Below, piece by piece: positions 36,450-45,894 of a stretch of 64,000 bases of DNA. The stretch is from Pachyseris speciosa. Lineage: Eukaryota > Cnidaria > Anthozoa > Scleractinia > Pachyseridae. How positions within the stretch are numbered: position 1 is the first letter of the stretch; each line of letters starts with the position of its first letter. The notes under the pieces are model-generated. The model saw only the letters and a list, made by a program, of their open reading frames with translations, made no database searches and had not been told where the DNA came from. The translations under genes were made by a program, and so were the position numbers. Location of the stretch: NCBI GenBank assembly GCA_016490735.1, contig JAEMWC010000557.1, forward strand, positions 460,001 to 524,000, written 5' to 3'.

Positions 36450-37990
36450 AATTTAGCGCACTGGTTCGTCAACTGGAGATCCGACAGAGAGAATTGTTAC
36501 GTCACTGTTGCCTACAATGGCAACACAACATGAAAGCGAAATTCTCGACCATGCGCCAAAAATATGTTTCCTGATCAGCTGTAAACTTCACTTCTTTGAT
36601 GCATGAAAATCGTGCTTTAGAGGTAGAATATAAATTCTGCTAATATCCTTGCAGGAAACCCGAACCATCCCATCCCGCCCGCCAACACACAAACAAAACA
36701 TCGATCTCCCAAAAAGGTCATCTATCGATCCCACGCGATCCCAAACCGGTTCAAACCGAAATTTCCAGCCTACTGCAGGACATTTTCACGTTAATTGCAG
36801 TTGAACATGACACAAACATATTAGAAAGTGAATTACTCCAGAATTACTCCTTTCGCATCCAAGTTAGGCAATCCTTCAATATCACAGCAGTAACAGAAAA
36901 ATAGAGACTTCCCATCCTCTTCGCCGCGCTCCGAGGTGTTTGTCTGCTTCAATGCGGGAGGTCGTCAACATTTTCACTTCCCTTGTCATTATTTTTAAAT
37001 CTAAAAAAATCGCCCAGGAAAAAATGCAGAAAGATCCCGGTTACCAGGGAGACTGGATCATGATTGTTCAAGTTTCCTTATTTAAATTCCTTCTTTGAGG
37101 ATAAGCTTACAAAGATTAATTAATTTTGTGGTTATGAAATTTCCCTGGAATTTTGTGCGCGTGTTTATTTTTCTTTATGCTCCTTCACCTGAATTTATTC
37201 TATATCGAAATCCCTTCAGTAAAAAAATTATTCACTTTCTTGAAAACTGAAACTATTTGATGGTACACAGGGTACCCCACGTGGCGAGAAACAATGATAT
37301 CATAATCTATGTGATTTGCTTTGTATAATAAACCGGTGCAGAGGGGGCGAGGAGTCCACAAGAAAAAAACGTAAGTGAAAAGCTCTTTCATTAATTGTTT
37401 TGTGAGCCTTTTTACAAGCATTTCAATTATGCCATAAAGATCACAAAAACAATGGATTTGATTCAAGAAAACACTGTGATTATTTATTTTATTTCTGTCT
37501 TGTCACGACACTTGACAAATTTCACTATTTTTTCAAACACAGAGGTCACGACACAACGAGGAGACGGGAGCCATTAAAACGTAATCCCAGCTAAATTTGG
37601 TTAGCCTGCATTGCAGGCGTATTTTGTGATGCGAAAGCGTTATTTAACAGAACGCGTTATGTAACCGAGGAGTGTCGCGTACATGGTGCCTCTTACTCGA
37701 GAACAAAAATAACTCACGCATCCTGTGGTGAAATTTTAGCTCCAAAACGGAAGTGAGTCAAATGACCAAGGGCGTATGAACTAATCTTTTTCCTCGTCTG
37801 TCGCCGTTTTAGCCGGAGGCGTAACAAATATATTGCATAACGCTTTGTTTGATCACGTTAATATTTTAGAATCGACGAGAAAGATCGGTTTGCGATGTAA
37901 CTGTTCCATCGAGATACGAAGGAAACCCGGGAGAACGGTGATCACCTTGGAGATTTACACAACTTGGGGCCCGGCATCACTAAGGCAGAG
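36450..37990. other. Actin 1 upstream intergenic region
   Basis: No supported gene; open frames reach at most 88 codons without domain or splice support. No clear repeat boundary was found. Confidence 0.4.
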
Positions 37991-38359
37991 TACTTACCGT
38001 ATTTTCTCGAATAAGCGCCCACGCTCAAGTAAGCGCCCTCGACAAAAATAGGAAATAAACGCCCCCTACCCCCCCCCCCCCCCCGCCTCCTCGTATATGC
38101 GTCCCCTCCCCTCCCCTCCCTCTCACTTTCTTAAAAACTGAGCAGGGCTACAAGGAAAACCTGTTTCCGTGGCCACTTTATTTGCAATCTTTTAAGCCTC
38201 AACTGCACCGGCATCACTGCATGTAGGAGAACAGACCATTTTCCGTAAGCCCCTTCCAGTTGTTTCTATCCCGTTCTGCTTGCAGAGGTCTCTTATGTAT
38301 ATTAGCCAAAACTTAACAGAGTTACAGTCTTTTAAAATACCTTACAAGAACAGATACTG

Positions 38360-40406
38360 AGGTTTGAAATTCAACCTACTGGCAGCAACAAAGTCCGTTC
38401 TCTTTTGTCCAAATTATGCAAATCAAAGGCCACAGGTTTGGACAAAATATCTGCGGGCTCCTTATGGAGTGCTCTGATTTAATCTCACACTCTCTTTGTG
38501 AAATTTTTAACCCACATTGGTACACCCGTTGGGTTAAAGAGGCTATTCACATACGACTTCACCCTAACAACATCAACAGGGACAGTGGAATTGACATTCC
38601 CGAAGTGTGGATGCCCACGGTCAAACAACACAACAACCGATCAGTTCCAAAGCGGACCGCTGAGGGAACAATTTCTAGTCTGAACGACGAGGATCGAAAT
38701 CTTCCAATCAACAACAGGATCGAAACGCACCAATCACCACCAGCCACGGTGCTTGTTGTACTCACACGCAGCCAGTCGACACCATCGCCTGATGAAGACC
38801 AGCAGTATAGCGGTCGAAACGTCGCGATCCACATCTTTGTGACTCAATCGTGAGACAAAAGATTAACTCAGCTATCAGAAAATAATGACTAGTATTTTCC
38901 CTGAGGAGTGGAAATGTCCTAAAGTCAGTTGTCCCTTTGTATAAGCAGGGCGAAAGAGTTGACATTAATAATTCTAGTCCAATTTTAATTATTCCCTGTG
39001 TGGCTAAGGTATTTAAAAGGATTATCTATGATCAACTTTATGCATACCTTTCTGAAAATAACTTGATCTCTATTCCGGCGTCAATCAGGTTTTCGATCGC
39101 TTCGACAGCCATGCACAGCTTTGCCCAATAGTTGGGCTTACAACATCGACCAAGGAAATGTAAATGCCGTTGTTTACTTAGACTTAAAGAAGGCGTTTGA
39201 TACAGTTGACCACGGAATTTTATTATCTAAATTGAGTTTTTATGGTATCTGTGGCAAATCACTTGATTCGTTTAGTCTTATCTGGATAGTTCCACAACAG
39301 AAATGCTTTGTTAATGGTGCTCTATCTGATATTCGCCCCCTCAACTGCGGTGTTCCGCATCGCAAGGGACAATTTTAGGCCCTCTATTATTCTTACCCTA
39401 TTAACGACTTGCCAAATTGTCAAGTTCACATCCGAGAATGTATGCGGATGACACGCATTTGACATTTGCACATATATAAATATCATTAATGAGGCTCTGA
39501 ACAGGGACCTTGATTTAGTCAATAATTGGCTTATTTCCAACAAACTTACACTAAATACCACCAAAACGGAATTCATGCTAACAGGATCGAGGCAAAGATT
39601 GCGCACTTTGGGCCACTTTACCAAGGCGGGCGCCTTGTCTTTACCTGGGCTCCTGTCTTTACCTAGATGGTGTGCCCATTGATCAAGTGAGCACTGTGAA
39701 TCTCTTGGCGTTTATATTGATGAAAACCTCTCTTGGAATATTCACATTGACCAGCTATCTAAGAAAATTTCATCTGGTATTGGGGCACTAAAACGTATCC
39801 GTTCTTTTGTCCCTCCAGCGACTCTGCACTTTGTCTTTAATAGCTTAGTTTTGCCCCATTTAAATCACTGCAGTGTTGTTTGGGATACCTGTAATATAAC
39901 GCTCTCAAATAAATTGCAGAAACTACAAAACCGCGCTGCTCGTGTGTTGACTTTTTCCAATTTTGACTCTAATGTTATGATTTATTCGCCAAACTTGGCT
40001 CCAGATGCAGAAAGCCATAACGGTAGTCTCTGCAAGGTCACGGTCTCACTCCCGCTTATATAAGCAATCTATTTACATTACGAAATGATGTAATAAGCTA
40101 TTCTCTGAGAGACTCTGTGAACAAACTTACTGTTTCGTTGCCCCGTACTAATTTTCTCAAAAACAGTTTAAGCGATAGCGGTGCGTTACAGTGGAATAGC
40201 TTGCCGTTATGATGTACGGCAAGCAGAGTCCCTTGACGCTTTCCGTTAAATAAAACTTAGCTCTTGTACTCTTTTCTCAGACACGGCATTCATGAAGTTT
40301 TAGTAATTAATTCCTATACAAAGTTGTAATTAGGCATAGGATTTTGTACATTTTTTTTACTGATGAATTTTACCGTGTTAAAATAAAGTTATCTTATCTT
40401 ATCCTA
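38360..40406 (+). pseudogene. Decayed CR1/L2-like LINE reverse transcriptase, split by a Penelope-like insertion
   Basis: Reading through frameshifts, 38360-38515 encodes the pre-RT segment (LSKLCKSKATGLDKIS, then ECSDLISHSLCEIFN). From 38886 the RT continues: SIFPEEWKC, KVFKRIIYDQLYAYL, VVYLDLKKAFDTVDHGILL, CGVPHRKG (an altered PQGS motif), LNRDLDLVNNWLISNKLTLN, and C-terminal LQKLQNRAARVLT. The catalytic YADD region is broken (YADDTH remnant near 39445 in another frame). It ends with AATAAAG and a TTATC tandem tail at 40389-40406. Many frameshifts and stops make it non-functional. Confidence 0.8.
38516..38880 (+). pseudogene. Penelope-like element remnant inside the LINE
   Basis: A single frame carries WVKEAIHIRLHPNNINRDSG and IPEVWMPTVKQHNN, a motif I associate with the extreme C-terminal region encoded by Penelope-like retroelements, followed by SPDEDQQYSGRNVAIHIF. 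It interrupts the LINE coding sequence between EIFN and SIFPEEW. The family call rests on motif memory without a search. Confidence 0.55.
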
Positions 40407-40506
40407 CAGTTCATTTCAAGAAAAACTTAATACGCCCTTTATAAACGCCCCCTCTTTTGGCCAAAATTTGAAATAAGCGTCCTGGTTCTTATTCGAGGAA
40501 ACATAC

Positions 40507-41545
40507 ATTAACAATAGCTGGTGTATTTTGGGCCTTTTGCTGCGCCTCTTGTGATAAGGGAAAGCGTAATAATTGGGAAAGGTGGGGGTGGGGGGGGGGG
40601 TACCCAATCTTCCCCAGTCTTTATTATAAAGAATTTTCTTTTTATAGAACTCGGAAAGAGAGCTGAATCAGCTATGATTCACATGCCATGCTAGACTCGA
40701 TTAGCTAGTACCATCCGCTGTTTCGGGAAATGAAATAGAGTGTGAGCAAGCTCTCTTCAGTTGTGCTTTCATGAAAAAAAATTCGGACGCGAGGGAAGCG
40801 AGACGCGAGAGGATTGGGGAGAGGGCGAGAAATCCTCAAGCTTGCTCGAAGGCTAGAGATGAGCTCGTGCCAAACCACCCCCCCCCCCCCCCCTTTCCCA
40901 CTCTTCTTTGGGAGGATACCCTGGAAACGAGTGAGCGGCAGAGATCGAGCCTAATGCGGTACACGCTTCCAAGATATGACAGTCATAGCCGACTGCTGTT
41001 TTCTAAACAATGCAGTGTAAATAATAAGCTCACCTGTCAATCACCTATTGAGGGTCCATATTATGTGACTCTTCTTCAATCCTCTGTGTTTTTTCTGTGG
41101 TAGTGAGGTCGATTTAAGTATTCAAGAGGACTGCTATCCCTTATGTTGTGTGTATATGCGACAAAGGGGATTCGAAGCAAAGAAGAAAATATCAAGAGCT
41201 TTCAAATAGGCTACAACATAAAATGGCGTTTTACGTTGCTAATTTCTATTAGTCAACGTTGTAGTCCTCTCTACTTAGACTTTTTGAAATCACATTGCTC
41301 AACGCTTTTCGCAAATAGACCAAAGCTTTGGTATTAATTGCATTTATTTTTCATATGACCACAAAACTCTAACCTACCCCTGGAGGAGAGTCCAACAATT
41401 CATCTAGTACGGGATGTAGCAATCTATACTTTGTTATCTCATAAAGAAAGCCGTTTGAAAACAAAAAAGTCGGAATAAAAAAGGGGCCGCCCGCTCTCTC
41501 TTTATTCAGAAATCCGGACGATTAACTTCGACATCGGTGTCTGCA
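40507..41545. other. Intergenic region, no supported gene
   Basis: A 110-codon open frame at 40771-41103 has low-complexity charged and proline content from a C-run and no domain. Nothing else is recognised. Confidence 0.4.
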
Positions 41546-41549
41546 ACAT

Positions 41550-41770
41550 TTTAGCGACCTTCAGATCGGAGTACGAGTACGACTTTTCTATTCCTAGTCG
41601 CAAGCTTAGATTACCATATATGACACCAACTCTCGTTCCTAGAGCCTTATTCTATTCTGTTCAACAACACTGAGGAGCGAGGCCTCTGAGAACACAGCTG
41701 TTTTGAAATTTGAAAGTCGTACTCGTACTCAATCTCGTACTCGTAGTCTGATCTGAAGGTCGCTAAAAAT
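41550..41770. mobile_element. Small foldback/MITE
   Basis: TTAGCGACCTTCAGATC at 41552 with GGAGTACGAGTACGAC is mirrored by GTCGTACTCGTACTC and GATCTGAAGGTCGCTAA ending at about 41766. The right arm has an extra CTCGTACTC repeat. Confidence 0.8.
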
Positions 41771-42221
41771 TCGAATCAGACGGGTTGAAATTACTCTACA
41801 ATTAGTTTCTTCTTATTGTATATCTAGTAGAATCAGTTCTTCGCCCCAGAAAGAAAAAGGAGATGGAATAGCTGAAATAACATGGTCACTCCCGCTGGAA
41901 AGTTTGAATCCGTTTTTTTTATATATATCCGTTTTATTATTATTTTTTCCTGTTTAGGACAAAAATAACCTTTTTTAAAAATATCTTCGCTGAGAAGGAT
42001 AACGCCATGTATTTAAGGCCCTATTTATAATGCCGACTGGGTGGAATTAAAGATACTGTAAAAATAGGGCTAATATCTAGTCCTGAAAATGATCTCTTCG
42101 CGCGCTCACCCCAAAAACATGTTGGGAACTCATTGTTTTTCAAAACGTGAATGAGTGATAAATGGTAAAAGCTCTAAAAACTCTGGCAGTATTAATTCAC
42201 AATGGCAGGCGACATGATTGA

Positions 42222-42760
42222 GAATACAATACAATACAAATTTTATTGTCAACTCCCCATGGGGGCTTTTCAGAGACAATAATAAAAGTAAAACACTAAA
42301 AATGCACAAACGTTATCGATAAACAAATTATTAAGAACAATTTACATATAAAAATTCATGACATTAAAAATTGATTTAAAAGGAAGGCTTTCATTTTACG
42401 TTTAAAGATGATAAGAAATTTACTTGATTCAAAATGGGGTTTTAGGGCATTCCACAAAGTTACAGTTCTGTAATAACTGTTAAAGACTGTCTGTGTTAAT
42501 CGTCCTCGCAAAGTACAGCAAGGACGCCGCTATACGGTCCATGTAAGACCTTGGAGCAAAGCCTACACCCTACAGCCTACAGCCTACAGCCAGCTCGAAT
42601 AAGCCGTATGTTGGGTTTTGGTGAGGGAGGAAAACCGGAGTACCCGGAGAAAAACCCCCGGAGCAGAACCAACTTATGGCGTCACCACCGACCGGGAATC
42701 GAACCCGGTGCCATATTGGTGGAAGGCGAGTGCTCTCACCACTACGCCATCCCTGCTCCC
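42222..42760 (-). mobile_element. tRNA-headed SINE with LINE-derived 3' end
   Basis: On the minus strand it starts GGGAGCAGGGATGGCGTAGT with an A box (TGGCGTAGTGG, 42749-42739) and a perfect B box (GGGTTCGATTCCCGG, 42706-42692). The body then carries a 32-codon open segment ending in a stop, at 42454-42356. It reads WNALKPHF, then FKRKMKAFLL, matching the usual C-terminus of CR1/L2-type ORF2 proteins (LWN.LP...FK..LK..L). Next come the AAGCCCCCATGGGG stem (42250-42278) and a tandem ATTGT tail. The SINE thus hijacked the tail of a LINE. Confidence 0.85.
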
Positions 42761-42797
42761 CGAAAAAAAAAAGATCTCTGTCCCGAATAGACCAGAA

Positions 42798-42955
42798 ATT
42801 TCTATGGCTTATAGGCTGATAAACCACGCGGGGTGTTGCAAGAACAACAGTCGAAGAATTCGTAAATCACGAGCCGCAGGCGAGTATTTTACGGATTCTT
42901 CGAGTGTTCTTCCAACAATCCAAGTGGTTTATCAGCCTATAAACCATAAAAACTT
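42798..42955. mobile_element. Palindromic MITE
   Basis: ATGGCTTATAGGCTGATAAA at 42803 is the complement of TTTATCAGCCTATAAACCAT ending near 42951. Inner arms CGAAGAATTCGTAAA and TTTACGGATTCTTCG also pair. No coding capacity. Confidence 0.85.
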
Positions 42956-43191
42956 GTGGTCTATTACTTTTAGAAAAATAATCCAGTATCTCCTGCCCAA
43001 TATAATTCCCTTTTCAACGACACCGTGAAAACGGGCCTTTTACTAAATATCTAAGGATCAGAGTTATTTCAAATTCGGTAACTCCAACTGTGGCCGAGCA
43101 TATGCCGATACTTACACGAAGTACTGATTGAAACCCTGGAATTCGGAGTGTTTGGAACATTCCACACTAGAGTCACTAAAGTTTAGCCTGT

Positions 43192-43361
43192 TTGTAGACT
43201 GCAAAACAGTCGGTTTTTGTTTTCGTTTTGCGAATGTGCGAATTCTCGCGCGCGAAGCGCTCGAGCCTCACACGCCCTGTCTCACTCTACGTTTTCACCC
43301 TCGCTCCAGACCTTTCGCTTGACAAGACAACACAAAAATACGGCTGTTTTGTAGTCTAACC
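43192..43361. mobile_element. Short TIR element
   Basis: TAGACTGCAAAACAGTCGG at about 43195 pairs with CGGCTGTTTTGTAGTCTA ending at about 43360. The middle is GC-rich for this window (GCGCGCGAAGCGCTCGAG). No coding sequence. Confidence 0.7.
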
Positions 43362-43565
43362 TGTCTGGTTTATTCCTGCCAAAATGTAAGACAAATTTAT
43401 GATATGTTTGTAAGCGATTCTTGGTATATCTTTTCGTTGGACTTTTCGACTGTATTCCTCATCTGATAACCGTGTATCAAAATATGGCAGGCTCAAAAAC
43501 TATTGCGCCAGATAAATTTCAAATTTTTGACCAATCATTGAGCAGAACGTCTCTCGCGCCATCAG

Positions 43566-43589
43566 TGACGTCATAGAGGGTATATAAAT
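43566..43589 (+). promoter_or_regulatory. CRE plus TATA box upstream of the orphan gene
   Basis: TGACGTCA at 43566-43573 is a perfect cAMP-response element. TATATAAAT follows at 43581-43589. Together they lie 56-80 bases upstream of the ATG at 43645, predicting a transcription start near 43612. The pairing supports the first-exon assignment of the downstream gene. Confidence 0.7.
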
Positions 43590-43644
43590 GCGCGCCATCA
43601 CCAAAATTCGTCATTTTTCGCTACTTTCAGAGCGTGAACAACTT

Positions 43645-45861
43645 ATGACACTACGTCTGTCAAAGTTTACAAAAACTGAGCTGAAAATGGGTTACAGTCA
43701 ATTAAAACAGAAAATCACCCGAGTATTTAAGAGGATGAGGGTAAGCACAACTTAGTGGCTGTCAAATGTTAATGATAAATCATGAAAACGTGCCATTTTC
43801 TGTCTTTCTTTCTTGCGGTGCGCGCCGTAAGCGACGGAAAAACCGTTCAGCGCGTTGCGTCAGCCTTGCCATAAAAGGAAAAATTTTGAAATAAACCTGA
43901 CCAATCATAGATGTCATTCCCAGATCTCTCGCTTCATGTCGTCATCTACCAACCTCGTTCTCAGGGTTTTTCCCTTGGAAACTGGGAAAAGACCTGGGAA
44001 CGAGGTTCGCTTTCTTCGTCATAAACGGAAACGAATTTGAAATAAACTTGACGAACCACAAAGCGTTATTTCAAGGTTTCTCGTGAACCCACGCTGCTCG
44101 GGCATTTGTTTCTGGAGACAAAGAACCTGCATTTTTGGGGGTTATGGTGCAGTTTTCCAAATAATCTTCGCTCTATTGCAAAGGTAGATTTGGAAGCTGG
44201 GAAGCCGGAGTTGATCAGAACCAAAGGATTTGACGGTTACAACTGCACGTGCATTTAAAATTAGTGTTATTGATTTTGCAAAGAAATATTGGCCCAGCAG
44301 AAAAAGAATTGCATACAGTATAAATATGGCCTTTCGGTTCCCAGATATACTTGAATAACTTTATCGTTGTACCTCAATATTTCTGTGTGCCCGGAATTTT
44401 CACACTTTGAGTGACAGTTGGTAAACGCACATTATAACATCATGCGCAAATCTGCAAACCTTATAGGTCAGCGCGCGCAGCTCTGTGACTCCTCATAAAT
44501 TATCCAATTTGAATTCAATTTCAACTCCCACAAAACCAACCAAAGTTTACTTGTGACGTTAAGTATATTAAGTTTACTGGGTGCTTTGCTCAAAAATCTG
44601 ATTGGACCTTCCATTGCACGAGGGAAGTATGCACAGAAATACCAGCGAACGAAATCCACCTTTAAGGCGTCGTGGTCCACTTTTACAGCCTGTGTAATCA
44701 CGTGAATTTAGTCCAAACTATTTGTAGTGAAATTTAAACTGGGTCTACTTTACCTCTAGTCCTTTGGCAAGGCAAAAATTCGCATTCTCCCATTTCACGG
44801 AAAATTAAACATGAAGCCTCATTGGCCTCGTTTCCAAAGAAGCGCCTCTCTAATAAAGACTGTTCTGCCGTTTTAGGTGGCCAAGAGAAAATCTTGGTAT
44901 GTGGAGGAAACTGTATTCAGTCCTCCCTGTGAGCAACAACTGCCACAAAAGAAAACCACCCAAACCGCGCCAGTTTGCGGACCCTCTAAAACCCAGCCCA
45001 CAGACTTCCGTCATGACTTAACATCTTTGATCTCCATGACGGAGAAACTATCTGAGTGGGTGGAGCTGTATGATAGAGAACATTTGAGTGCATGTCTTGA
45101 AGCATGCTTGAAGTATGAAGGTTTAAATCTGAGTGGTTTCCATCTGTTCACCCTGACCCCAAGGCCATTCCTTGAAATGAGAAACACCGAAAATCAACCT
45201 GTGTATTCTCTTTCTTGGGAGTCCTGTACGGCCTTGGACCACTTCTTAAGGTATGGTGATGAGAAATGACAATGAATTTAACGCTCTATTTACTAGTCGA
45301 TCGCAATCTTGGTAACTCGAAGCTAAGACGTAAATTTAATTTATTTAATTTACTTTTTGGTACTGGGAAGCAACGGCTAATGAGAACTTGAGTTACTCTC
45401 TTGCGTAGGTTTCAAAACCTTATAAAAGACAGGCGTCACATACTCATAATCCTATGTGCACGCAGGCTAACTCGTAATCCAATCAGAGCTAATCATGCAC
45501 TTACAAAGTTGAAGGTGCTTTACTGAGCCAAACTCAGTTTCAAACACATCTAGATTGTCAAGCATAAAAGAAAACAAATTGTGAATGGGATAAAAATAGA
45601 TGCAATTCTATTTACCTATCCTCAAAGCATCGCAAAGCGCCTGATATTACGATACGAGTCAATTGATCTGTAACCAGATTAATCATAAAAATTACAATTT
45701 CCTCGATTGTGATTGGTTTATAAAACTCCTATTTTCCACTAATTCACTTGCTAAGTTGTTATCGGACAGTTTGTTATTGGACAGTTTATTATCGGACAGT
45801 TTGTTATCGGACAGTTCAATAAGCCAATCACATTCAAAGTAGTATTTTAAATCAACCAATC

Positions 45862-45894
<33 letters not shown>

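Larger units (their letters stand above)
37997..40503. mobile_element. TIR element interrupted by nested retroelements
   Basis: The left end CCGTATTTTCTCGAATAAGC at 37997 and the right end (complement of a TCCTCGAATAAGAACC-type end) at 40503 are flanked by TA. The left part to about 38355 and the right part from about 40412 together correspond to the intact copy at 33404-33743. The 2.05 kb between them are retroelement sequences. A C-rich tract at 38070-38085 corresponds to the G-run of the intact copy. Confidence 0.75.

Noticed and set aside
39121..39378. LINE reverse-transcriptase fragment considered as a host gene exon
   Set aside because: It carries AFDTVDH and an altered PQG motif, is frameshifted and ends in a tandem tail; it is retroelement debris.
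42680..42760. Possible intact tRNA gene at the perfect B box
   Set aside because: The sequence lacks a closing acceptor stem and continues into a SINE body, so it is a tRNA-derived SINE head.
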